In this document: piece by piece, positions 8,506 to 15,584 of the stretch
How positions within the stretch are numbered: the stretch's first letter is position 1
How the letters are laid out: each line of letters opens with the position of its first letter
Assembly: GCA_041749275.1 (NCBI GenBank)
Contig: JBGTBQ010000061.1
Location: forward strand, 1-24,380
Direction of reading: 5' to 3'
From: JBGTBQ01 sp041749275
Lineage (GTDB): Bacteria; Acidobacteriota; Blastocatellia; Pyrinomonadales; Pyrinomonadaceae
Length of the DNA: 24,380 nucleotides
Made by a program: the position numbers and the translations under genes
The notes under the pieces: generated by a model
Seen by the model: only the letters and a program-made list of their open reading frames with translations
Databases searched by the model: none
Told to the model about the DNA's origin: nothing

Positions 8506-10032
8506 ATGATGAAAGATAAAAGATATTGGTTGATGACGTTTGCGGCGGTGGTCATAGCGGCGCTGAGTTGTGGGCAGCTTCTAACTGCCTATCACCTCAC
8601 GCCGACTGCCTACTCCGCCCCTTCCGACCCCGGCATGGGCGACTGGCCGATGTGGGGCGGGACGCCTGACCGCAACATGGTCACGAAGGCGAAAGGGTTG
8701 CCGACGAGTTGGGACGTGAAGACGAAGAAGAACATCAAGTGGGTGTCGGAACTCGGCTCGCAGACTTACGGCAACACGGTCGTCGCGGGCGGCGTCGTCC
8801 TCGTCGGCACGAACAACGAAGGCAAGCGCGACCCCAAAATCACGGGCGACAAGGGCGTGCTGATGGCCTTCGACGAGAAGACCGGCGCGTTTCTCTGGCA
8901 GATGGTGCACGACAAACTGGTGGCGGGCCGCGTCAACGATTGGCCGTTTCAGGGCATCGCCGCGTCGCCGCTCGTCGAGGGCGACCGCGTCTACTACGTC
9001 TCGAACCGTGCGGAGTTGATGTGCGTTGACCTGCAAGGCTTCCGCGACAAGGAGAACGACGGCCCCGTCACGGACGAGAAGGCGACCGGCGACGAGCACG
9101 GCGACATCGTCTGGCGCTTCGACATGATGGAAGAGGTCGGCACGCTCCCGCACAACCTCGCCAACTCGTCGCCCGTCTCGTTCGGCGACCTGATCTACGT
9201 CTCGACCTCGAACGGGCAGGACGAGAGCCACGTCAACGTCCCCGCGCCGAAGGCCGCGGCCATCATCGCCGTCAACAAGAAGACCGGCAAGCTCGTCTGG
9301 GAAGACGCCTCGCCCGGCGACAAGATTCTGCACGGGCAGTGGTCAACGCCCACGGTCGGCAAACTCGGCGGCGTGGATCAGGTCGTGATGGGACAGGGCG
9401 ACGGCTGGGTGCGCTCCTACGAGGCCGCGACCGGAAAGAAGCTCTGGGAGTTCGACACTAACCCGAAGGATTCCACTTGGCCGAAGACGCGCAACGAGAT
9501 CATCTCGACGCCCGTCCTCTACGAAGACAAGGTCTACCTCGCCAACGGGCAAGACCCGGAGCACGGCGAAGGCGTCGGCCACATGTATTGCATTGACCCC
9601 ACGAAGCGCGGCGACATCACGAAGAGCGGCCTCGTCTGGCACTACGACAAAATCCGCCGCTCCATTTCGACGCCCGCGATTGTAGACGGCATCGTTTATC
9701 AACCCGACTTCAGCGGCTTTCTCCACGCGCTCGACGCGAAGACCGGGGAAGCCTATTGGGTGTATGACATGTTCGCCGCCGTCTGGGGTTCGCCGCTCGT
9801 GACCGCCGACGGCAAGCTCTACCTCGGCGACGAGGACGGCGACGTGGTCATCATGCAGACGGGCAAGGTGAAGAAGGTGCTGGCGGAAATCAACATGGGC
9901 AGTTCCGTCTACAGCACGCCCGTCCCGGCGAACGGCGTGCTCTTCATCAGCAGTCGCAATCAGCTCTTCGCGCTCGCCGAGGGCGCGACGATGACCACCG
10001 CCATGCCGGTGAAACCCGCCGCTTCGCAGTAA
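8506..10032 (+). CDS. Exported PQQ-type beta-propeller repeat protein
   Basis: 508 residues from the ATG pair at 8506/8509, preceded by GGAAGAG. An in-frame GTG at 8473 has no comparable binding site and would bury the signal sequence. The hydrophobic segment is about residues 8-25, with a Cys at 22 in a poor lipobox. The mature part begins G-D-W-P-M-W-G-G (the R of the paralogues' W-R-G is G here). Blades carry V-N-K-K-T-G-K-L-V-W and A-A-T-G-K-K-L-W-E-F motifs, and the protein ends with a Pro/Ala/Gln tail. It is longer than its neighbours because of an acidic insert around residues 175-195 (D-K-E-N-D-G-P-V-T-D-E-K). The fold is clear; cofactor and substrate are not evident. Confidence 0.87.
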   Translation: MMKDKRYWLMTFAAVVIAALSCGQLLTAYHLTPTAYSAPSDPGMGDWPMWGGTPDRNMVTKAKGLPTSWDVKTKKNIKWVSELGSQTYGNTVVAGGVVLVGTNNEGKRDPKITGDKGVLMAFDEKTGAFLWQMVHDKLVAGRVNDWPFQGIAASPLVEGDRVYYVSNRAELMCVDLQGFRDKENDGPVTDEKATGDEHGDIVWRFDMMEEVGTLPHNLANSSPVSFGDLIYVSTSNGQDESHVNVPAPKAAAIIAVNKKTGKLVWEDASPGDKILHGQWSTPTVGKLGGVDQVVMGQGDGWVRSYEAATGKKLWEFDTNPKDSTWPKTRNEIISTPVLYEDKVYLANGQDPEHGEGVGHMYCIDPTKRGDITKSGLVWHYDKIRRSISTPAIVDGIVYQPDFSGFLHALDAKTGEAYWVYDMFAAVWGSPLVTADGKLYLGDEDGDVVIMQTGKVKKVLAEINMGSSVYSTPVPANGVLFISSRNQLFALAEGATMTTAMPVKPAASQ

Positions 10033-10061
10033 GCGCGCGGCGCGTGTCCGGGAAGAAGAGA

Positions 10062-10179
10062 TTCAACGCAGAGGACGCGGAGGAGTCGCGGAGCACACAG
10101 AGAAGAAACATCAGATTTGAAATTTGTGAATCCGGTTTTCTCTGTGCCCTCCGCGCCCCTCCGCGTCCTCTGCGTTCAA
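10062..10179. repeat. Long inverted repeat, CGCAGAG family (copy 2)
   Basis: Arms of about 22 bp, starting TTCAACGCAGAGGACGCGG (10062-10083), pair with the complementary sequence at 10158-10179. The centre holds the AT-rich word GATTTGAAATTTGTGAATC. It sits between the full-length propeller gene and the mini-propeller gene. Confidence 0.78.
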
Positions 10180-10227
10180 GTGACGACTCCGCCACGCAAG
10201 GGCGATTTAACCGAAGGAACGACGGCC

Positions 10228-10506
10228 ATGAAAAGCACGCTACTCTTCATCATCCTTCTCTGCCTGCCGAGTTCGTTTAGCGCCTCGCCGGTCGCGGCGG
10301 ACGGCAAAGTTTACGCGCCGAGCGAGGACGGCGACGTGTTCGTCGTCAAGGCGGGGCCGAAGTTCGAGCTATTGGCGACGAACCCGATGGGCGAGGCGCT
10401 GATGGGCACGCCCGCCATCTCCGACGGGATGCTCATCCTGCGCTCGCAAAATTACATCTACGCAATCAAGGAACGCGGCGCGGCCCGCGACAAGGCCGCG
10501 AAGTGA
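10228..10506 (+). CDS. Mini secreted protein: signal peptide joined to the last propeller segment
   Basis: 92 residues from the ATG at 10228, with AAGGA nine bases upstream. The signal peptide MKSTLLFIILLCLPSSFS runs straight into A-S-P-V-A-A-D-G-K-V-Y, then S-E-D-G-D-V-F-V-V-K-A-G and a Lys/Ala tail (D-K-A-A-K). This second part matches, nearly residue for residue, the C-terminal segment of the propeller protein encoded at 2286-3653. The other blades are absent. The likeliest origin is an in-frame internal deletion of a full propeller gene, leaving an open frame with its own signal and ribosome binding site. It could be a pseudogene or a functional single-blade protein; one or two blades alone would not close a propeller. 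Confidence 0.6.
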   Translation: MKSTLLFIILLCLPSSFSASPVAADGKVYAPSEDGDVFVVKAGPKFELLATNPMGEALMGTPAISDGMLILRSQNYIYAIKERGAARDKAAK

Positions 10507-10636
10507 CGGCAAAGTGAACGGACATGCCGTGCGGCCTTTGGGTGGAGGGGGCGGCTCGAACGAGCAAGGGCGGGAAATTTTCGCCATGCGGCGAACGGCT
10601 CAGTGTAGGCAACGAACCAGAAAGAGAGTGGTTGAC

Positions 10637-11899
10637 ATGAAAACAAACGCCCTCGCCATTTGGACGGCGGCAGTCCTCGTTTCACTAATCTTCACCGCGC
10701 AAGCGGTCTCGCGCGCGGATGACTGGACGCAGTGGCGCGGGCCGAACCGCGACGGCGCCGTCTCCTTCAAGCCGCCCAAGAAATGGCCGGAGAAGTTGAA
10801 ACTGAAGTGGAAAGTGGATGTCGGGCACGGCGACGCCTCGCCCGTCATGGCCGGCAAGCGTGTCTTCCTGTTCACCAATCAGGGCCAGCGCGAGACCATT
10901 ACGGCGGTCAACCTCGCCGACGGGAGACAGGTGTGGCAGGACAGCTACCTCGTCCGGTACACGCAGGAGTCATATGAAAAAGAGCACGGCAAGGGGCCGA
11001 AGGCGACGCCGGTCGTCCACGGCGGCAGGCTCTTCACGGTCGGCGTGACCGGGGTCATCACTGCTTACGACGCGGCGACTGGCAAACAGCTCTGGCGGAA
11101 GGAACCCAAAGGAGGACTCAAAGAAGCCTACCCGGTCTTCGGCATGTCCGTCTCGCCTCTGATTGTGAACGATTTATTGATCGCGCCTGTCGGCGGCAAC
11201 GCGCAGAGTAAGCTGACCGCTTTCGACGCGCGGACGGGTGAAGTCAAATGGGAGTGGGGGGCCGAGAACCTGCACCCGGAGTTGGGGCTGGGTTATTCTT
11301 CGCCGATGCTGGCGGAGATCGCCGGCGCGCGACAAATCATTTTCTGGAGCGGCAGGGACATCGTCGGCCTCGACCCGCAAAGCGGCAAGCAGCTCTGGGG
11401 GTTCCCCTTCAAGTCGCAGTGGGACAACGTCGTGACCCCCGTGCTGCACGACGGGATGGTGATCGTCTCCGGCAACCCACAGGGGATAGTCGCCGTGAAG
11501 GTCAATAAACAGGGCGACGCGTGGCGCGCGGAACAGGCTTGGGCGCAGGCGGACGCGGTAACCTACATGAACACGCCGGTCGTCTCCCAGAACATGCTCT
11601 ACGGGCTGTCTATAAAGAAGAAGGGGCAGTATTTTTGCATTGACCTCGCGGACGGAAAAACGCGCTGGCTCTCTGAAGGGAAGGAGGCCGAACACGCTTC
11701 TTTAATCAGCGCGGGCGACAGCCTCTTCATCTTCACCGACGACGCGAAACTGATCGTCGCCAAAGGCGGCGGGCAGGGGTTCGAGATGATCCGGCGTTAC
11801 GAGGTAGCCAGCAGCCCCGTGTGGGCGCACCCGATCTTGTTGGACAGGCAGATACTGGTCAAAGACGCCACGACGCTGGCCCTCTGGAGCTTTGAATAG
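10637..11899 (+). CDS. Exported PQQ-type beta-propeller repeat protein
   Basis: 420 residues from the ATG at 10637. The open frame extends upstream to 10514, but that part is low-complexity and the signal peptide begins here (MKTNALAIWTAAVLVSLIFT). The ribosome binding site is weak (GAGAG). The mature part opens D-D-W-T-Q-W-R-G-P-N-R-D-G, then blades with N-L-A-D-G-R-Q-V-W, A-A-T-G-K-Q-L-W and A-R-T-G-E-V-K-W motifs. It is distant from the two minus-strand paralogues but shares the N-terminal motif. It lies 130 bases after the mini-propeller gene. It is probably periplasmic; function unknown. Confidence 0.86.
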   Translation: MKTNALAIWTAAVLVSLIFTAQAVSRADDWTQWRGPNRDGAVSFKPPKKWPEKLKLKWKVDVGHGDASPVMAGKRVFLFTNQGQRETITAVNLADGRQVWQDSYLVRYTQESYEKEHGKGPKATPVVHGGRLFTVGVTGVITAYDAATGKQLWRKEPKGGLKEAYPVFGMSVSPLIVNDLLIAPVGGNAQSKLTAFDARTGEVKWEWGAENLHPELGLGYSSPMLAEIAGARQIIFWSGRDIVGLDPQSGKQLWGFPFKSQWDNVVTPVLHDGMVIVSGNPQGIVAVKVNKQGDAWRAEQAWAQADAVTYMNTPVVSQNMLYGLSIKKKGQYFCIDLADGKTRWLSEGKEAEHASLISAGDSLFIFTDDAKLIVAKGGGQGFEMIRRYEVASSPVWAHPILLDRQILVKDATTLALWSFE

Positions 11900-12008
11900 T
11901 GCAAGAAGCGAAGACGCTCTATCGTCCGTTGCCGAAGGGCCGCACAGCCACGGCCCTCGTGCTCTGCGCCGCACGGACGGACGATCTCGTTGCCGCGTCC
12001 GCGCAAGC

Positions 12009-12029
12009 GGGGCGGGGCGGGGCGCGGGG
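12009..12029 (+). promoter_or_regulatory. Four-run G tract (G-quadruplex motif) in the ADH leader
   Basis: Four GGGG runs at 12009, 12014, 12019 and 12026 are separated by C, C and CGC. This fits the classical quadruplex pattern with very short loops. It lies on the coding strand, 18 bases before the ADH ATG, and its last run is part of GGGGAGG, the best Shine-Dalgarno-like sequence in the leader. Folding in mRNA could mask the ribosome site; this is an inference. Confidence 0.5.
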
Positions 12030-12047
12030 AGGCGCGTGCACCGAGGG

Positions 12048-13190
12048 ATGATTGAACCATTCGAGTCACATCTGCCGACGCGGCTCGTCTTCGGGGCGGG
12101 CGTGCTCGCGCGTTTGGGCGAAGTGGCGCGCGAGTTGTCTTTCCGCCGCGCGCTGCTCGTGGCCGACCGTGGCCTCGTCGCCGCCGGCCACGTCGCGGCG
12201 GCGGAAAAGTTTCTCACGGCAGCGGGCGTCGCGGTCTTCCACTTTCACGACTTCGGCGCGAACCCGGACAGCGCGATGATCGAACAGGGCCGCGCGCTCA
12301 CCGCGCCGCTCGACGTTGATTCCATCATCGGACTCGGCGGCGGCAGCTCGCTCGATTGCGCGAAGGGCATCAATTTTCTTTTGACGAACGGCGGCGTGAT
12401 GAAAGACTACTGGGGCTATGGCAAGGCCGCGCGCCCGCTGCTGCCGATGATCGCCGTGCCGACGACCGCCGGGACGGGGAGCGAGGCGCAAAGCTACGCG
12501 CTCATCTCCGACGCCGAGACGCACGCGAAGATGGCGTGCGGCGCGCACGACGCGGCCTTTCGCGTGGCGATTCTCGACCCCATGCTCACCGTCACGCAGC
12601 CGCTCCACATCACCGCCACCGCCGGCTTCGACGCCATCGCGCACGCGGTCGAGACCTTCGTCACGACGCGGCGCAACCCGCTCTCTGAAACCTTCTCGCG
12701 CGAGGCTTGGCGGTTGCTCGAAGCGAACTACGAGCGGGTGCTCGCGGCGCCGGAAGATGTCGAGGCGCGCGCGCACATGCAACTCGGCGCCTACTTCGCG
12801 GGCGCGGCGATTGAGAACTCGATGCTCGGCGCGACGCACGCCTGCGCGAACCCTCTGACGGCGCGCTATGGCACGGAGCACGGGGCGGCGCTTGCCGCGT
12901 TGCTGCCGACGGTCGTGCGCTGGAACGATTGCGAGGTTGGGGAACGCTACCTCGACCTTCTCGATTCGTGCCAACTGCGTCGTGGCGGCGGCGACGCCGA
13001 GCACCTCGCGCTCCGGCTGGAAGAGTTGAGCGAGGCCGGCGGGCTGTCGGAAACTTTAAGTGCGATGGGCGTCCCCGCCAGAGACCTGCCGGCGCTCGCG
13101 GACGACGCGGCGGGGCAGTGGACGGGCCGCTTCAACCCGCGCCCCTTTGATCGTGCAGGTGCTTTGGAGGTTTACGAGTGCGCTTACTGA
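12048..13190 (+). CDS. Iron-type (group III) alcohol dehydrogenase family protein
   Basis: 380 residues from the ATG at 12048, a normal length for the family. A GTG at 12036 lies three bases after GGGGAGG and is an alternative start. The N-terminal Rossmann-like half has the NAD-binding G-L-G-G-G-S (95-100) and P-T-T-A-G-T-G-S-E (138-146). The helical C-terminal half carries the metal ligands D195 and H199 (F-D-A-I-A-H), H264 (G-A-T-H) and H278 (T-E-H-G), equivalent to the four ligands of FucO-type enzymes. The position matching the second His of H-x-x-x-H-P-L-G is Asn268 here. It oxidises an alcohol or reduces an aldehyde/ketone using NAD(P); the substrate is unknown. Its last 13 bases overlap the next propeller gene, which implies co-translation. 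Confidence 0.88.
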   Translation: MIEPFESHLPTRLVFGAGVLARLGEVARELSFRRALLVADRGLVAAGHVAAAEKFLTAAGVAVFHFHDFGANPDSAMIEQGRALTAPLDVDSIIGLGGGSSLDCAKGINFLLTNGGVMKDYWGYGKAARPLLPMIAVPTTAGTGSEAQSYALISDAETHAKMACGAHDAAFRVAILDPMLTVTQPLHITATAGFDAIAHAVETFVTTRRNPLSETFSREAWRLLEANYERVLAAPEDVEARAHMQLGAYFAGAAIENSMLGATHACANPLTARYGTEHGAALAALLPTVVRWNDCEVGERYLDLLDSCQLRRGGGDAEHLALRLEELSEAGGLSETLSAMGVPARDLPALADDAAGQWTGRFNPRPFDRAGALEVYECAY

Positions 13191-14299
13191 AAACTCTCTT
13201 TGCCATCGTCATTCTTTCTCTCTCGGCGCAGGCGCGCGAGTGGAACAACTTCGCCGCGCCCGCCGACGCATGGCCGCAGTTTCGCGGCAACCCGCAACTG
13301 ACGGGCTTCTCGCGCTCCGGTATGCCCGGCCAGTTGCGTCTGCTGTGGACGTTCGAGGCGGGCGAGTCCATCGAATCCTCGGCGGCCATCGCGGGCGGCG
13401 TCGTCTACGTCGGGACGCAAAAAGGAGAACTCATCGCGGTGAGCTTGGGCGACGGGCGCGAGCGCTGGCGCTACAAGGCGACGGGGGAGATCGGCGAATC
13501 CTCGCCGGCGGTGGGCGGCGGGTTGGTCTTCGTCGGCGACCTCGCGGGCGTCGTGCACGGCGTCGGCGCGGGCGACGGTCGCGGCGTGTGGACTTTCAAG
13601 ACGGGCGCCGAAGTGAAATCGTCGCCGGTCGTCGTCGGCAACCGCGTGCTTATCGGCTCTTACGACGGGCACCTCTACTGCCTCGCGGCGGCGACGGGCA
13701 AGCTGCTCTGGAAAGTGAAGACGAACGCCGCCGTGCACGCGACCGCGGGCGTCGCCGACGGCGTGGCCTACGTGACGGGCTGCGACGAAATTCTGCGCGC
13801 GGTGCGAATCTCGGACGGGCGAGTGCTTTACCAGATCAGATCAGGCGCGTACACCGGCGCGTCGCCCGCGCTCCTCGCGGGGAATGCTTTTTACGGCACC
13901 TTCAACAACGACGTGCTCGGCATCAACCTTGTCGCGCGGCAGGTCGGCTGGCGCTACCGGAACCCGGAGCGGCAGTTTCCATTCTATTCGTCGGCGGCGA
14001 TCATTGACGCGCGCGTCGTCGTCGGCGGGCGCGACAAGGTCGTCCACTCGCTCGACGCCTACACCGGCAACCCGCACTGGACTTTCCAGACACAGGCGCG
14101 CGTGGATTCTTCGCCCGCCATCGCGGGCAATCGCGTCTTCGTCGGCTCGAACGACGGGCGGCTCTACGTGCTCGACTTTTACACGGGGAAGAAATCGGCG
14201 GAGTTCAACCTCGGCGCGCCCGTTTCGGCCTCGCCCGCCATCGCATCCGGGCGTGTCGTCGTCGGGTCGCAGGATGGAAAGCTCTATTGCTTCGGGTAG
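13178..14299 (+). CDS. Exported PQQ-type beta-propeller repeat protein
   Basis: 373 residues from a GTG start with a strong GGAGG seven bases upstream. The start lies inside the 3' end of the alcohol dehydrogenase gene (13-base overlap), so translation is probably coupled. The signal peptide is about residues 1-19 (MRLLKTLFAIVILSLSAQA). The mature part has A-W-P-Q-F-R-G-N, then about seven regular blades of the type G-x-V-Y-V-G-T-x-x-G-x-L-x-A-V-x-x-x-D-G, ending D-G-K-L-Y-C-F-G. It is the most regular and BamB-like propeller of the cluster. The gene converges on the nuclease gene with only 15 bases between stops and no recognisable terminator. Confidence 0.88.
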   Translation: MRLLKTLFAIVILSLSAQAREWNNFAAPADAWPQFRGNPQLTGFSRSGMPGQLRLLWTFEAGESIESSAAIAGGVVYVGTQKGELIAVSLGDGRERWRYKATGEIGESSPAVGGGLVFVGDLAGVVHGVGAGDGRGVWTFKTGAEVKSSPVVVGNRVLIGSYDGHLYCLAAATGKLLWKVKTNAAVHATAGVADGVAYVTGCDEILRAVRISDGRVLYQIRSGAYTGASPALLAGNAFYGTFNNDVLGINLVARQVGWRYRNPERQFPFYSSAAIIDARVVVGGRDKVVHSLDAYTGNPHWTFQTQARVDSSPAIAGNRVFVGSNDGRLYVLDFYTGKKSAEFNLGAPVSASPAIASGRVVVGSQDGKLYCFG

Positions 14300-14314
14300 G
14301 CGTCGGACGCGCGA

Positions 14315-14761
14315 CTATAACTTCAACTCAAGATAGTCCGTCGCGGCGCGGTCATCGTCGAAGGGCCGGTAGCGGCGCGCTTCGGCGTCCCACTTTAGAC
14401 GCAGAGGCACGTGCTCGCCCAAAAATTTGAGACGTATTTCAAACTCACCGCGCGCCGCCTCGCGCTGTAAGCGATCTTCGTCCGCCGGTCTTTTGCCGAT
14501 GAGGTAGTGATGGTCAGCCAGCGCCCCCGCTCCCATCCGCGACCATGCACGGCAGTAACGCGAGAGCTGTGCGAGGGCTGAAAGAGTCAAGGGCGACTTC
14601 TTCAACTCGACGATGCAGAGGCCGCCCGGCGTCTCGAATACGAGGTCGAGCCGGTGACGCCCGCTCACCATCTGCCGCCGCGCGATCAGCCCGTCGAACT
14701 CCGGGTCGATCAGATACGGGTGGCTGAAGAGCAAATCCTCAAGCTGTCTCTCGCGCGTCAT
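14315..14761 (-). CDS. NucS/DUF91-like PD-(D/E)xK nuclease domain protein
   Basis: 148 residues, a single compact domain. The N-terminus R-E-R-Q-L-E-D-L-L-F-S-H-P-Y-L-I resembles the lead helix of NucS-type domains. The core has D39 (H-R-L-D-L-V-F), E52-L-K54 (C-I-V-E-L-K-K) and a following Q65-x-x-x-Y69 (A-Q-L-S-R-Y), which is the PD-(D/E)xK signature as arranged in NucS/RecB-like nucleases. NucS itself is longer and has an N-terminal DNA-binding and dimerisation domain that is missing here. Cutting of DNA at mismatches or ends is plausible but unproven. The ATG at 14761 has only a weak GAG-type binding site. Upstream lies a long inverted repeat that separates it from the ParA-linked gene. 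Confidence 0.72.
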   Translation of the reverse strand: MTRERQLEDLLFSHPYLIDPEFDGLIARRQMVSGRHRLDLVFETPGGLCIVELKKSPLTLSALAQLSRYCRAWSRMGAGALADHHYLIGKRPADEDRLQREAARGEFEIRLKFLGEHVPLRLKWDAEARRYRPFDDDRAATDYLELKL

Positions 14762-14776
14762 TCAGGTCTCAAGATC

Positions 14777-14923
14777 AGCCACAGAGGCACGGAGACACGG
14801 AGAAAGAGGGAAGTAAAGAAAGAGAACTTGGCTTGAGGGAGAGTTGAACGATTCAACTCTCCCTCAAGCCGGACTCTTTTTCTTTTTCTGATCGAATCTC
14901 TGTGTCTCTGTGTCTCTGTGGCT
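14777..14923. repeat. Nested inverted repeat with a perfect 19-bp hairpin (copy 3)
   Basis: The outer arms AGCCACAGAGGCACGGAGAC (from 14777) and their imperfect complement ending at 14923 belong to the CACAGAG family. Inside is a perfect hairpin: 14830-14848 GGCTTGAGGGAGAGTTGAA pairs with 14852-14870 around the loop CGA. On the plus strand it is followed by a T-rich run (CTTTTTCTTTTTC), and on the minus strand by a pyrimidine-rich run. Confidence 0.8.
14830..14870. terminator. Candidate intrinsic terminator within the inverted repeat
   Basis: A 19-bp perfect stem with a 3-base loop is followed on the plus strand by GGACTCTTTTTC. On the minus strand, which carries the local genes, the stem is followed by a mixed TTCTCTTTCTTTAC tract. 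It could stop transcription coming from the 191-residue gene toward the nuclease gene. The T-tract is not immediate on either strand, so termination is only probable. Confidence 0.4.
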
Positions 14924-14939
14924 AATCCGTTCTGTCTGC

Positions 14940-15515
14940 TCACAGCTTCAGGTACTCGCGCAACTCCGAAAGCTTCTCAAGAACATGGGGCAGCGTCTTC
15001 TTTTTGTCGAGCGTTCCTTTGGCGCTGCGGGCAACGGGGATTTCGTTGTGTTGGCAAAAGGCTTCCGCCTGTTTCGGCTTCATGGCCTTGAACTCATCGG
15101 CGGCCTTTTCGTCTTTGAGGCGCGCGAGCGTGTAGAGCGCATCCTGCATTCGCCGCTTGGGTGACTCTTTGAGTTCCCGGACGAGCGCCGGGGCGTGGCC
15201 CGTTTTGACCATCGCCACGGCAAACGCCTCCTTCTCCTTCTTCGTCGCCTTCGAGATTTTCCGCCCGGTCTTCGTCGCATGACGGTTGAGCCATTCGAGC
15301 GTCACCGTCTCTTTGTGCTCAGGATGTGCGAGCAGCGCGGATAGCTCGGCGTACTCTCGCGTGTCTTTGTAAATCTCCGGCTCGGCCTTGACGAGAAAAT
15401 CGTCGAGCGCCTTCCTCAACTTGGTGACGGCGGCGGCGAGACTCGACCTTCGTTCGAGCGCCGGGCGCTCGTCGAGCAGCGCGCTCAACTGTTCCACGCT
15501 CTCTTTGAGACTCAT
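14940..15515 (-). CDS. Charged helical protein downstream of ParA (candidate partner)
   Basis: 191 residues from an ATG with AAAGG ten bases upstream. The sequence is strongly helical and Lys/Glu/Ala rich throughout, with no signal peptide or membrane segment. The C-terminal part (Q-A-E-A-F-C-Q-H-N-E-I-P-V-A-R-S-A-K-G-T-L-D-K-K-K-T-L) has a helix-loop-helix look recalling small SAP/HeH DNA-binding folds, but this is weak. I do not recognise a family. It starts 57 bases after the ParA stop on the same strand, the usual place for a ParB-like or cargo-adaptor partner of a ParA ATPase. Function is inferred from context only. Confidence 0.65.
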   Translation of the reverse strand: MSLKESVEQLSALLDERPALERRSSLAAAVTKLRKALDDFLVKAEPEIYKDTREYAELSALLAHPEHKETVTLEWLNRHATKTGRKISKATKKEKEAFAVAMVKTGHAPALVRELKESPKRRMQDALYTLARLKDEKAADEFKAMKPKQAEAFCQHNEIPVARSAKGTLDKKKTLPHVLEKLSELREYLKL

Positions 15516-15543
15516 CGGCTCTTAACCTTTCCAGTCCGGCGCG

Positions 15544-15584
15544 TATCCTGCTTGACGCGGGCACGGCTCGCGTCAAGCAGGATA
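15544..15584 (-). promoter_or_regulatory. 16-bp hairpin spanning the ParA stop codon
   Basis: TATCCTGCTTGACGCG (15544-15559) is complementary to CGCGTCAAGCAGGATA (15569-15584), with a 9-base loop. It covers the last codons and stop (15573-15575) of the ParA gene and lies before the ribosome site of the 191-residue gene. There is no T-tract, so it is not a standard terminator. mRNA processing, attenuation or a protein-binding centromere-like site are all possible. Confidence 0.55.

Noticed and set aside
11892..12047. N-terminal extension of the alcohol dehydrogenase
   Set aside because: The extension is Arg/Gly/Ser-rich, contains the G tract and matches nothing in the family, whose normal start fits the ATG at 12048.
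575..14299. Calling the propellers PQQ-dependent dehydrogenases
   Set aside because: Only the repeat fold is visible. No vicinal Cys pair, catalytic Asp context or haem motif (CxxCH) was found, so they are reported as propeller proteins only.
14315..14761. Full NucS mismatch endonuclease
   Set aside because: At 148 residues it lacks the N-terminal domain of NucS; only the nuclease-type domain is supported.
15544..15584. Intrinsic terminator or a canonical parS site
   Set aside because: No T-tract follows the stem, and the sequence does not resemble the TGTTTCACGTGAAACA consensus.
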